Shown here: piece after piece, positions 52,401 to 61,087 of the stretch | Layout of the letters: each line of letters starts with the position of its first letter | Numbering within the stretch: position 1 is the stretch's first letter | Source: Mucilaginibacter mali | Lineage (GTDB): Bacteria > Bacteroidota > Bacteroidia > Sphingobacteriales > Sphingobacteriaceae | Assembly (NCBI RefSeq): GCF_013283875.1 | Contig: NZ_CP054139.1 | Span: 5,828,001-5,892,000 of the forward strand | DNA length: 64,000 nt | Direction of reading: 5' to 3' | The notes under the pieces: model-generated | What the model was told of the DNA's origin: nothing | Database searches by the model: none | The model's input: only the letters and a program-made list of their open reading frames with translations | Position numbers and translations under genes: made by a program

Positions 52401-52692
52401 ATCTCCTGATCACATCGAGATCATACCCTTCTTTAGAATGATAAAGCCAAACAGCGGCAAGTTGATTTTTATAATAATCTTTTGAACTGAACCCGTGCTC
52501 AATATACTTTTTGAGGGTCCGAACACTACAAGCTTTTTCCCAATCTAGTTCGCTCTGGATCTGAAATGAAAAGTCAGCTAATTGTTTATTCGATAACTTG
52601 TTCCTATCTAAGTTTTTAGTCTCCAAAAGCATTTCAATCAAGTCATCAAATAACTTGAAAAAGGCAATTTGCTTAACATCAACCTCGAACAT
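49483..52692 (-). CDS. STAND-type P-loop NTPase with C-terminal TPR-like repeats
   Basis: 1069 residues from the ATG at 52692; the upstream open frame to 52851 lacks homology-like content. Residues 1-150 form a helical effector or adaptor domain of unknown type. Walker A GSPKTGKT is at 174-181 and Walker B VFDDF at about 250-254, followed by a winged-helix-like part. From about residue 480 to the end there are TPR-like helical pairs (for example AHIRIGMIYLKQKDNNRAVSHL; FDEGVDYIYHCLDRSL; FEKAYECYQSALEF). This is the plan of STAND sensor proteins of phage defence. It is AT-rich compared with the tra module and stands alone, 265 bp from the HExxH gene. Confidence 0.75.
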   Translation of the reverse strand: MFEVDVKQIAFFKLFDDLIEMLLETKNLDRNKLSNKQLADFSFQIQSELDWEKACSVRTLKKYIEHGFSSKDYYKNQLAAVWLYHSKEGYDLDVIRRYLKNNRISDSRYWDAYLKKFTIQLELEHAMLESVKHAELESLKPFALRRFNHPFRRKSYYNALEDARGKNKVVFIEGSPKTGKTFIVSDFLTEAIEKGVYRRVLWTTCDDNYTLTSFLGDFSREIYTLKSPTDYGKITEAFEYIREKDFIAVFDDFEKANLYTFLDFLNSFSHFVGLARLFIIQRKNEKLNVSTGANKIEITPFDRLELTELLKTKKFPIVPAIIQDILTWTTGLPYFIMQYLNKIGIQEDINDLYKKPLNFTTMERQVSEIIERINESENELLRILCVLNEPFKLDTLLFFTNEINYTFADDTIHKLYQENIIQTIGAGFFELSGTVREFLLPLISIENKVKYHALSGKFLLSDNKESNDSDSDGEVAKRNYKAITHFQQAGNFKLALSLIKSKVALFKSNLMYSQLDVLLRNQRDNQVKSQIEPFYYDIWLDYHLAHAAFIAGRFDEGVDYIYHCLDRSLKMKPYDLRNQDCISFFIKSFQLYSDYLDTLIDHQIARQVLEHTLALFKPRELEWNLRLHAISLLSGYFILDGEFEKALEINENTLQDAIILSQQIIGVAHIRIGMIYLKQKDNNRAVSHLQKAHDLLIAFGDRRAALWSARYLAKGLYRKGDLKDFSLIRGVLETCSEANLNPPDYLSWLNYFRKEPELIEFVELFERERERVTQLIAEKKNVAESKKVKEKAAEYISILKNKAVEGFSYKSYAKPFENNAIKIDSLSVTSFSNKVQKVAVPYFESLFKRKSIESIFSYHLNNAIIKDCLLLGEKGKEIMDRFIFPNLAYLKNDLTDPADSIRMLYARTFEAAGETNAAFEMLSIIKPENYPNDFFNIKANCYSREGNFEKAYECYQSALEFSNDDAWSKGKIYNNIAHIIIKFRKEHLYQEGISSCLAAMEERKDDRFIIHPITNLFILTTETTTTDQIEKVIGQLIKRYRITYRELQKIVPEILSEEKKDIIKNLFVS

Positions 52693-52957
52693 AATTGAAA
52701 ACTTTTCCTGATTTATTGAGATCCGGTGATTTAGGCCCAATACTTTTCCAGCTACAAAGATTAAGGTTATCGAACTTTGTGATAGTGTGTTAGTTAGGCT
52801 AATTATTATCGAAAGTATGTGGTTTTTTTTACATTTTCTTACACCTGACAATAATTATTTATATGTCATCAGAGGCTGTACATAGCTAATTGACGGCTAT
52901 ATCAAATAACTATTTTTTTAACATTTAAATTTTCACGAATACTTAAATCCGGGACAA

Positions 52958-54019
52958 ATGAATTCACCAGATAATGATATAAAAAAATTAATACCGTGGG
53001 GCGGTGGCTGGGCGGCCCGCTTTTATTTTGACTATTATATTAGCCACCAATTACAGAACCGTTCTTATAATCTACCGCTTGCAAGCTTGATTAGCAAAAA
53101 TTCTTCCGGAATGGCCGCGGTCAAATATTTCGATAAGATCAATAAGATAACGGGGGCCACTCAAATTCAATATATTTCATCTGAAATCAAAAATTGCCGA
53201 AGTGTCGTTGATCTTAGCAACTTAACCAATCAGGCAAATGAGTTGCTTACTTCAGCATATTGGCTGTCGCGTTTAAAAGACCACACTAATTCTAACACGC
53301 CGCTAAAGATAATTAAGGCAAAATTACAAAAAGAGCAATTGGCTCCATCTGGTAGCCCACTAAGGTTTCTTGAATTGTGGAGTTTCCCTTTATTATGTGA
53401 ATTATTTCCATTTCAGAAACCAGTAGTAAATGTTAGATACATTGAAACGGAGTTATCCGGACAGGCCTGGAAAAAATGGTTTGTATCAGACAGTGGGGTT
53501 CCAATTTGGATAGATAATAAAACTAAATCAAATTTTCGGCAAAGCCAGTACTTAGTGTGGAAATTACTACACGAGGCGACCCACTTACTACATCTTGCAA
53601 ATTATCCATTTGCCGGCTCCTTACACGACCCATATTATGCATTACAATTGGAAAGCGTAGCAATGGCTGCAGAATTTCGCTTGCTTCAGTATTTAGAAAG
53701 TAATAAAGAGCTTAGCAATAAACATATTTTCCCACTTAACAGGAATAATATCATCAGCGTATTGCTTTTAGGTTTTTTTGAAAGAGCATTACGATTGGAG
53801 GCCGATGTTCAACTACATTATCATCGGCAAAGTCCAAATGATTGGCTGGCAGACGGCGGCAGGCAATATGACAGTGAATTATTTCATTTTGTAAATGAAT
53901 TTCACGGTCTGCCTGGCTTTATGGCAGGTTACCTTATCGGGATGTTTAAATACTTAAATGCCGGCGATGAAAAAAATATTCTCACCAATAAAACCCAACT
54001 TTTTTATGAAAACAATTAA
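52958..54019 (+). CDS. HExxH-motif protein, candidate peptide-modifying enzyme or metallopeptidase
   Basis: 353 residues, soluble, no signal peptide. The motif LLHEATHLLH gives H205, E206 and H209, followed about 23 residues later by LESVAMAAE (E232 or E239 as third ligand), a gluzincin-like set. The flanking LLxH...RLLQYLE pattern and the overlapping TauD-type gene make me consider the aKG/HExxH-type peptide beta-hydroxylases of ribosomal-peptide clusters. A plain metallopeptidase is the alternative. No precursor peptide gene is visible. The next gene starts 14 bp before its stop. Confidence 0.6.
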   Translation: MNSPDNDIKKLIPWGGGWAARFYFDYYISHQLQNRSYNLPLASLISKNSSGMAAVKYFDKINKITGATQIQYISSEIKNCRSVVDLSNLTNQANELLTSAYWLSRLKDHTNSNTPLKIIKAKLQKEQLAPSGSPLRFLELWSFPLLCELFPFQKPVVNVRYIETELSGQAWKKWFVSDSGVPIWIDNKTKSNFRQSQYLVWKLLHEATHLLHLANYPFAGSLHDPYYALQLESVAMAAEFRLLQYLESNKELSNKHIFPLNRNNIISVLLLGFFERALRLEADVQLHYHRQSPNDWLADGGRQYDSELFHFVNEFHGLPGFMAGYLIGMFKYLNAGDEKNILTNKTQLFYENN

Positions 54020-54782
54020 TACTGTTCATTTACTAAATGAGCCATATAACCTATCAGACCTTGTTACGCGCGTTAGGCACGATTTGTCAACAATAGGCTA
54101 TATCGTTCTCAAAAATTTCGGTCATGGCCGCCAAAATATATCACAGACCTTCCTTGACTTTTGTAGCAGAATTGCAACACCTGTTCCCCACAATATGGCT
54201 GGTAATATCATATGGGATATCAAACCAAGAGTTGAATCGAATAGCTCACTTACTACTTTTTCGGAGCATAACGAGGAAGCATTTTTACACACTGATAGTC
54301 AATACAGCAAACGGCCGGAAGATATTTTTGGCTTGCTATGTCTAAGAAGTGCACGCTGCGGCGGTGGAAAATCATTGTTATTGTCATTAAAATCTGTACT
54401 CAATGACATGAAACAAACCACTGAAGGCCTTAACTATATCAAAATATTGATGAGTGAAAAATTTCGATTTATTACACCATCAGTTTTTAATGACGGCGTA
54501 AATACAGATTATGCAGAGCATTACATTTTAAGTAATCATGGTATACGCTTCAGAGCCGACACCATCGAAAAGGCTTTTGCCCTTTATCCAGATTATTATT
54601 CGGCACCGCTTGTTGATGCCTACCGATTTATTAAGAATAAAATTCAAAACTCTAAAGCTATTATAGAGTATAATCTTGAGGATGAAGATCTTATCTTAAT
54701 CAATAATTCAACCATGTTACATGGCAGGGAAAGCTTCTACGATATGTTAAGGCACTTGCTACGTATTCGTATGATTTTTTGA
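54006..54782 (+). CDS. TauD/TfdA-type Fe(II)/2-oxoglutarate dioxygenase
   Basis: 258 residues from the ATG at 54006; the frame to 53958 only lengthens the overlap. The facial triad is visible: H95 and D97 in FLHTDSQY, then H239 in TMLHGRESF. The 2-oxoglutarate-binding Arg is R253 or R255 in HLLRIRM. The fold and motifs match the TauD/clavaminate-synthase-like group, which often hydroxylates free or carrier-bound amino acids. Its 14-bp overlap with the HExxH gene says that the two proteins work together. Substrate unknown. Confidence 0.8.
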   Translation: MKTINTVHLLNEPYNLSDLVTRVRHDLSTIGYIVLKNFGHGRQNISQTFLDFCSRIATPVPHNMAGNIIWDIKPRVESNSSLTTFSEHNEEAFLHTDSQYSKRPEDIFGLLCLRSARCGGGKSLLLSLKSVLNDMKQTTEGLNYIKILMSEKFRFITPSVFNDGVNTDYAEHYILSNHGIRFRADTIEKAFALYPDYYSAPLVDAYRFIKNKIQNSKAIIEYNLEDEDLILINNSTMLHGRESFYDMLRHLLRIRMIF

Positions 54783-54911
54783 ATTTATATTTTAGTCAAT
54801 TGCTAAGCCAATGAGAGAAATAGTTAATTATACCGCTGTATAAATAAATTGATCATACATAAAAGCTTCCGCCAATGGTGAAGTATAAATGAAAGTATAT
54901 TTGTTTAAGCT

Positions 54912-54978
54912 CGTTAAAGCCGGTTCACCTCCATTCCGCGCGCTTCGCGCACATCATTCCGGTTCACCCGCTTTAACG
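54912..54978. repeat. Imperfect palindrome with GGTTCACC direct repeats
   Basis: Outer arms CGTTAAAGC/GCTTTAACG, inner arms around GCGCGCTTCGCGC, and GGTTCACC occurring twice. It is part of the 484-bp gap between the convergent TauD and primase-RT genes, which shows no supported intact gene. Confidence 0.55.
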
Positions 54979-54984
54979 GCAGAC

Positions 54985-55066
54985 GCAACAGCCGTAGTTT
55001 TGGTTACGCTGCGCCAGCGCAGGCGGCTAAAGCCGTCCCTGCGCTGACCAAAACCACGGCAGTTGC
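54985..55066. repeat. 82-bp extended palindrome between convergent genes
   Basis: Nested arms: GCAAC/GTTGC, GCCGT/ACGGC, GTTTTGGT/ACCAAAAC, CAGCGCAGG/CCTGCGCTG, CGGCT/AGCCG, with a 10-base bulge on the left side. The plus strand continues into a T-rich stretch. A two-way terminator for the convergent genes is plausible; a miniature repeat element is the alternative. Confidence 0.6.
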
Positions 55067-55086
55067 TGTTTTATTTTTGAAGCCGG

Positions 55087-55227
55087 CTATATTTCGTCAG
55101 GACGATAAATAAGATATACCCGATCATCCGTATGGATGTAGTAACCATAGTCAAAACAACAACGGTGCTCAAATCCATCTTTATCGATAAAAATTGACGT
55201 AAAATATTTGAGATTAAAGCCACATAG
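55087..55227 (-). pseudogene. Possible protein remnant
   Basis: A minus-strand frame of 46 codons between two stops has protein-like composition (FNLKYFTSIFIDKDGFEHRC, then a Tyr/Asp-rich end) but no start codon. It may be the C-terminus of a lost gene, displaced by the palindromes beside it. I do not recognise it. Confidence 0.3.
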
Positions 55228-55266
55228 CTAAATATCCGCTGCGCGGCTTATGGGATGTATGCCGGA

Positions 55267-58200
55267 TTAATTCTTCCAATTTTCAACATAATCAAAAAGA
55301 CTTAAATAACCATTTTTTGGCTTTAATGATAATACACGGATATGTTTTGTTGGCAAAGATCCAATCCTTAACAAGATATTAGCTTTGCTGTGGTCCCTAT
55401 TAAACTCGGTGTGCATTTTCAGATCGGGTATTCGAAATAATTTGTCTAAAAGATCAGTATCGTCGAGCAATTGCATAATGATTTTTTTGTTGTCCATGTT
55501 CATATGGTCAGCTCCCAGAGTATAAGAATCACCGGACAACATATCGGTTGACACCCATTCTATTTTTTTTCCTTCAAAAACGGGCAACGCTTCCATTCGT
55601 TTGATAAAAGCATCGGTTATCAAAGGCGTGATAAAGATTATTTTCTCTATCTGTTTTAGATTCCTCTGAAATTGCTGGGTTTGCGCAAGCGTAGTAAAGG
55701 AAAAATATTTTTCTTTACCCTTATTGGTTTCTACCTGATATTTTTCGAACTCGGCCTGGTCTTTAAACACTTTCAGGTAGTATTGCAGGGATTTATCTGC
55801 CTGAGATCCACTGATCGAAGTATCCGCCACGATAACCAGGGTTCTTCCTTTACAATCTTGATTGAAAAGATCAGAGACATTTTTCTCAAAATTTAACTCC
55901 CGGTCCTGGAAACCGCATTTCTTTAACATTCGGGAAAGTCCGTTACGATCCCGGTCGGGGTGTTTTAAAGGGAATAGTATGCAATTTTCGTCATTAAATT
56001 GCCTAAGACTTTTTTCGAAAGCTGCTAAAGCGGTATCACTCACTGAATAATGGATGCTTATCAATTCCAAGACAGCCCGGTAAAACTTCGTGATATTGAT
56101 TTGGTTCTCGTTTAAATAAGCGCCGAACTTACTCCCGGCAATACTTTGGTCATTGAACAAACTTAACCAGTAAACAACACGCTCTTTTATATTAATAGTG
56201 TTAGCGTAATGATCTTTTAACTTTGATTCTACACCTTGAAAATCATAGCTGTCATACTCTTTTTCAGCTGCTTCGTAATGATCCTGCTTGGGAAATACCT
56301 TCACATAATCGTTAGGTTCACTTAAAGTGGCATCCAAAAATTCTTTCCGTTCAGCAATCCTGTTAAAGGCTTTGGCTATTTCAAGTTCCGGCACATAAAT
56401 CAATAGTTCTTCTTCATTCTCAATAGCAAACACATACTGGGCTCTTGTCCTCGTTGCCAGTTCCTCCATGTTTTTTTTGTAAAAGCCTATAGGATCACGT
56501 TCAAATAATAAAATGTGTTTATCCGGAACCGACTGGCCATTAACCAGCAGTTTAACCTGTGGTGTCCTGGAATGCGGATCGAACTGACTTTTAAAGGTGA
56601 TATCAACTCTTTTTAAATCCGCCAATGTAAATGAACGTTCATTTGTGAAGTCGGAGAGTATGGCCAGCTCTTCGTCCAAAATATCCACTATATCAAAATC
56701 GATTGTTTCAACTTCATTCTGGAAATTTGCAAAAGACTGGCGGATTGTTTGAAAAAAAGCAAGCAGGGTGTCGGAAACAATTTCAGTCCTGCTATTGACG
56801 GTAAAGAAAATATCATAAGGCATCTCCTTTACTGTTGGGAAATCGCTAAAATGGACGTTCAGGTACTCACTCAAGTCACTCCCGCCTCTTCGTTTTTTAG
56901 ATAGGGTATTCCATGCGGCCTGGGTCCAGAAATATTGAAAGTCATAGATGGAAGTGATACCAGATGACCCTAAAACAACCAGGAACTCGCCGAGGAAATC
57001 GATTCTATCTTCTACAGAATTAATGATCAGCTCTGATTTAGGAAAGAAACGGCTGTCTAACTGACCGATGCTGAAATTAAAGGGATTGTGCATGTCTGCG
57101 ACAATATGAATATCCGCATTGTTAAAGGCCGAGATGTACTGAATGGTTTCCCAAAAGCCAGCCACATCATTGGCGTGTGTAATTCCTGCCGGCGATACTT
57201 TCTGCGAAAATTCGGAATAATAAGGTATTAATGGCTGTTCCTGGAAAGCATAGGGATTTTTGTAATAAACCGGGTATTTCACCTGGTATTTATCCATAAA
57301 GGTTGCGGCGTTCTGAACAAAGGTTCTTACCTTTTCCAGGAATTGTTTAAATGACAAAGACCGGTTGTATAAATCAAGCAATTCACTTTTCGCAATTTCA
57401 ACTTCGTTGTTATTGTACTCAGGGTCGATCTGAAGATAATCGAACCGTTTTAAATCCCCGATCTGGTTTATCGACTTAACAAAAATATGGCTGTCATTTT
57501 CCAGCACAATCAACCCGTTTAAGGCTAGGTTCTTCACACAAATATTGTCCTTGACCGGGTACAGTTTTACATTTCCATCCAGCAACCATTTACCAAAAAG
57601 GGAATTGGTATCCATATAGGATTTATCTTCGGTTGAGAAGTTTTCCAGTTTGATTTCCTTGGAGAATAGCAGTACCAGTAATATATTTTGAAACTGCTTT
57701 AAAAAACCATGAGGGCAATCATACTTATTTAAGGGGGAGCCCTCTTTATTTGACAGTAACAGGGTATAGCTGCTCTTGGAGAAATCCTCACCCGAATGAT
57801 CGACCGCCCTTGTTAGCCAATCGAAAGAAATGTTTTTGGTAAGGGTTATTGATTTTGACTGCTGAAGCAGGTTTTCCCACGAACTTATTAAGGTCGAGCT
57901 TTCAAGGGCATCGTCAAAAAGCGTGAAAAAGCACAAAACGTGATAATACTGTATAATAAGTTCCTCGCTATCCATCAATTCAGCTATCCCTCCTTGCTGG
58001 TGCCACTCGCTAAAACGCAAAAACGAATAACCGGCCAATTTCTGAGCAGCTGCTTTTGTTAATGGATGCTGGATGATAATACGATATAGCTCTTTGACAA
58101 AGCTGGCTTTGTCTTTATCTCTTAGTTTTTCTTCAATAAATCCATAATCGCGTATGGTATATTGTATTTCTGGAGTCTCCATTGCAGAATTGATCAAAAG

Positions 58201-60801
58201 TTTAGGACAGGTTTTCAAAAAGATTTCACTTAAAGCAATATCGAACTTCATTGCTATAGTAATGATTAACGACTTATCAGCATAGGTCAGGTCCTGCCTT
58301 TTTGTCAAGCTGTCAATCAACATGGCCAGTGTCTGCCGATGAGTATTAACTGGTTCTTCGTTAAAGAGAATCGTATTTAAATAATGTCCAAGCGACAGTC
58401 CGGTGAGCCGCTCTTGCTGACTGGCGATTGCCCAGAAATCATCTGGTTGTAACTTGATTAAATCCGCATAAAACATCATATATAAAGTCCCCCTGCCGGT
58501 ATCACTATAGGGGAGGAACTTGATAAGTTTATTTTTAATATGATTAAGTCGCGGATCACCGGAAAATTGGAAGTAAAAAAATCGCAGATTGTCCTTCAAT
58601 CCAAACTTAACATCATTCGTCAGGTTTTCCAGTTTTGACAGCGATTCCTGAATTTCAGCTTCCGTAAGGATAGCCTTATTCTTATTTGCCTTATTGATCA
58701 GATATTTGGCGTCGTCCTGAAATCTTTTAAATTTTCCTGAGCGGTTATAGTCAGCAACATTGTGTATTTCCGTTTTTGAGAGATTCAATTCCAGGTTATT
58801 GATATTTATCCACTTATCAATCTCTTTTAGGACAACGTGCGCTTTATTTTCATCTTCTACAAACACAAAAATGTCATCGACAAACCGGTAATAAAACTCT
58901 CTTTTTCTGTCTTTAATGATTTCGCCTTCTATTAATTTATCCAGGCCCAATAAATACAATTCGGCCAGATACCTGGCATAGGCCGGACCTTGTGGCAAAC
59001 CTTTATTTCCATTGTTGGTCGTCTCAGCGGACAGCTGGATAAGGTAATCAATGATGCTTTTATACCGTCGGGTTTCTGCTTCTGATAGTGTATTCAGTTT
59101 AATTTTAATCGCGGTGGGTGCCTCTTCATAAAGTTTTATCCGTAGCCTTTGAAGATCAATACGATCATAAAAACTCCTGATGTCGACTTTAATAACATAA
59201 TAGTCTTCAAACTCAACATTGTTAAGGATATGATTGACGTTTTTGGAGAATATCGACCAGTTGATAAACCAGTTGCCAAATATGTTTGAGCTGTGAAAAC
59301 TTGGAGCCAGCCGGTACCCGAAAGAATTTTCTGATATCTCTGTGTAAAATATATTATTCAGTACAAAAAGGAAATAGGTTGAAATAATATTATTTGTAGC
59401 ATCCAGGCTATATAACTTCCTGATCTTATCGCCTTCATTTCTCTTAAATTCGAAAAATTCTGATTGTGCCGGAAAACTTCCCTTGTATACTTCCGCTATA
59501 GCATTATCGATTTCCTTAAAGCTGGTATTTTCAATTTTTTTGAGCAGCGGAAACAGCGGGATTTCATCGTTGATAATCGCATATTTTTTTAACGCGCTGA
59601 TAATCTTGTTAAAAATATAAATAGAAATATCCGGCAGCACCAGTTCAAAGGACTGTTCTATTTTAATGCCTTGTATCAATTCTACAGGTGATACAATAGG
59701 GTTGCAAGTGCAGTAGGCACACTTCCCCAGTTGGCTACAGGTAACCGGAAAATAATATTGAATGAGCTTTAATTTCTCTTCTGTCAATTCTTTGCGAAAG
59801 CCCTTAATTCTTGAGAAGAATTCCAGTAAAAGTTTATAGCCCAGTTGATGATCTTCCGGACTTTTTAATTTTCCAAGCAGACCGACCATGAGGCTTCGTT
59901 CCTTCCCACCCAGGCCCTTTCGATAGTCGAGTAGTAACTTATCAATATGTTCACACTGGTGAAGATCAGCCAGGACGTTATCCAAAAGGAGTGCCTCTTC
60001 AGAAACTGGCGTAAGCTTAATATTACTCAGATACCCTTGTCCCAGGTAAGGACGACTAGCCAATTCTATCAGGTAATTCGCCAACACCTCATCTAGCTGA
60101 CCGGAGGTTAAAGGGGAATAGGCATCTAAAATAATCAGCTGCTCTGCCAAAAAGGTATCGGTCGGGCGTGAAGGCCAGAACTCCTGATTCAGATTAAATG
60201 TATTGGGATCGTCAAGAAAAAAAGATAATTTACCTGACACCTTGTTTTGGGAAAGCGGTAGCTTTACCCCCAATCCAACCATCTTCGTGTTTTTACCAAC
60301 CCCTCTTGTTTTTGGAAAGCGATCTGCGTTAATCGCTACTTTTAAAGCAACATTGGATAAAATATAGTTAACTAAATGAAAACCCGTCTCTTTTGGTTGA
60401 AGTTCTTCAAAGACAATCCAAATATGAAACCCCCGGCGTCCTGAAAATTCCAAAAGGTAAGGAATAGCTAATTCCTTAAGGAAATTAACGATGTCATTTG
60501 CTGAAGATGTTACCAGTTCGAGATTAGCTTCATTGACGGCGTTTTCGTCAATCTCGCTCTTTGAAATATCTAAATCAATACATATCCATTTAATAAATGC
60601 TTTATTTAAAGAGTGATATTCTTGATAGGTTAACAGGCTCTTTTGATTAAGAAGCATATCATCAATAGTAACCACGGATACCTTTTCGCGAATTAAGCGG
60701 TAAGTACCATCCTCCATTTGCCTGCCATATTTGGTATCATCGACAAAAAAAAGATCGAATAGCTTTTGTGATACTTGTTTATAAGATGTATTGGTTAGCA
60801 T
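55267..60801 (-). CDS. Fusion of primase (AEP-type), reverse transcriptase and PRTase-like domain
   Basis: 1844 residues. Domain 1 (about 1-210) is an archaeo-eukaryotic-type primase core: DLD at 76-78, SGRRGFHIW at 120-128 (H126), and GVGKNTKMVGLGVKLPL at about 168-183; it resembles the AEP domain of TOTE-type conflict systems. A Cys cluster (C355, C361, C364, C366) may bind Zn. The reverse transcriptase (about 480-770) has VDIRSFYDRID (D540), GLPQGP at 601-606 and RFVDDIF with D642-D643. The last 200 residues hold VIVADTSISGSQ at 1656-1667, a PRTase-like PRPP loop. The long middle region is unknown. It stands alone on the minus strand. Confidence 0.8.
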   Translation of the reverse strand: MLTNTSYKQVSQKLFDLFFVDDTKYGRQMEDGTYRLIREKVSVVTIDDMLLNQKSLLTYQEYHSLNKAFIKWICIDLDISKSEIDENAVNEANLELVTSSANDIVNFLKELAIPYLLEFSGRRGFHIWIVFEELQPKETGFHLVNYILSNVALKVAINADRFPKTRGVGKNTKMVGLGVKLPLSQNKVSGKLSFFLDDPNTFNLNQEFWPSRPTDTFLAEQLIILDAYSPLTSGQLDEVLANYLIELASRPYLGQGYLSNIKLTPVSEEALLLDNVLADLHQCEHIDKLLLDYRKGLGGKERSLMVGLLGKLKSPEDHQLGYKLLLEFFSRIKGFRKELTEEKLKLIQYYFPVTCSQLGKCAYCTCNPIVSPVELIQGIKIEQSFELVLPDISIYIFNKIISALKKYAIINDEIPLFPLLKKIENTSFKEIDNAIAEVYKGSFPAQSEFFEFKRNEGDKIRKLYSLDATNNIISTYFLFVLNNIFYTEISENSFGYRLAPSFHSSNIFGNWFINWSIFSKNVNHILNNVEFEDYYVIKVDIRSFYDRIDLQRLRIKLYEEAPTAIKIKLNTLSEAETRRYKSIIDYLIQLSAETTNNGNKGLPQGPAYARYLAELYLLGLDKLIEGEIIKDRKREFYYRFVDDIFVFVEDENKAHVVLKEIDKWININNLELNLSKTEIHNVADYNRSGKFKRFQDDAKYLINKANKNKAILTEAEIQESLSKLENLTNDVKFGLKDNLRFFYFQFSGDPRLNHIKNKLIKFLPYSDTGRGTLYMMFYADLIKLQPDDFWAIASQQERLTGLSLGHYLNTILFNEEPVNTHRQTLAMLIDSLTKRQDLTYADKSLIITIAMKFDIALSEIFLKTCPKLLINSAMETPEIQYTIRDYGFIEEKLRDKDKASFVKELYRIIIQHPLTKAAAQKLAGYSFLRFSEWHQQGGIAELMDSEELIIQYYHVLCFFTLFDDALESSTLISSWENLLQQSKSITLTKNISFDWLTRAVDHSGEDFSKSSYTLLLSNKEGSPLNKYDCPHGFLKQFQNILLVLLFSKEIKLENFSTEDKSYMDTNSLFGKWLLDGNVKLYPVKDNICVKNLALNGLIVLENDSHIFVKSINQIGDLKRFDYLQIDPEYNNNEVEIAKSELLDLYNRSLSFKQFLEKVRTFVQNAATFMDKYQVKYPVYYKNPYAFQEQPLIPYYSEFSQKVSPAGITHANDVAGFWETIQYISAFNNADIHIVADMHNPFNFSIGQLDSRFFPKSELIINSVEDRIDFLGEFLVVLGSSGITSIYDFQYFWTQAAWNTLSKKRRGGSDLSEYLNVHFSDFPTVKEMPYDIFFTVNSRTEIVSDTLLAFFQTIRQSFANFQNEVETIDFDIVDILDEELAILSDFTNERSFTLADLKRVDITFKSQFDPHSRTPQVKLLVNGQSVPDKHILLFERDPIGFYKKNMEELATRTRAQYVFAIENEEELLIYVPELEIAKAFNRIAERKEFLDATLSEPNDYVKVFPKQDHYEAAEKEYDSYDFQGVESKLKDHYANTINIKERVVYWLSLFNDQSIAGSKFGAYLNENQINITKFYRAVLELISIHYSVSDTALAAFEKSLRQFNDENCILFPLKHPDRDRNGLSRMLKKCGFQDRELNFEKNVSDLFNQDCKGRTLVIVADTSISGSQADKSLQYYLKVFKDQAEFEKYQVETNKGKEKYFSFTTLAQTQQFQRNLKQIEKIIFITPLITDAFIKRMEALPVFEGKKIEWVSTDMLSGDSYTLGADHMNMDNKKIIMQLLDDTDLLDKLFRIPDLKMHTEFNRDHSKANILLRIGSLPTKHIRVLSLKPKNGYLSLFDYVENWKN

Positions 60802-61065
60802 TAACGAGGCGCCCGGGTTATGTAAAACAGGTCAATTTATTCAATTATAATCAAAGTACCGAATAAATCATCACTTACGCACGGTATGTAATGGCATTGC
60901 CGACATCTTTTTAGACTTTATTTGGCTGTCGGTAAAAGTTGGCGTGTCGAGATTGCGCAACAAATCATGGACTGGATACAACGGGTTGGTTAGGTCTATG
61001 CTGTATTTGTGGATTTCGCTTAAATGTTCATAAATTTATTTCCCATGCTAAAATAATTAGTTTAA

Positions 61066-61086
61066 ACTTGTCAATATTTGACAAGT
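61066..61086. promoter_or_regulatory. Controller-protein operator (C-box-like palindrome)
   Basis: ACTTGTCAA, centre TAT, TTGACAAGT: a perfect 9-bp inverted repeat that ends 1 base before the ATG at 61088. Its position over the start of the Xre-type gene and upstream of the R-M gene is typical of an operator bound by a restriction controller protein that represses its own operon. Confidence 0.75.
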
Positions 61087-61087
61087 G

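Noticed and set aside
54888..55046. Plus-strand 52-codon frame starting MKVYLFKLVK
   Set aside because: It is read through the nested palindromes, has low-complexity Arg-rich content at the end and no ribosome site; I read it as chance.
55267..60801. Retron or group II intron reverse transcriptase
   Set aside because: No msr/msd-like RNA, no maturase or intron domains, and the RT is in the middle of a much larger chain that begins with a primase core.
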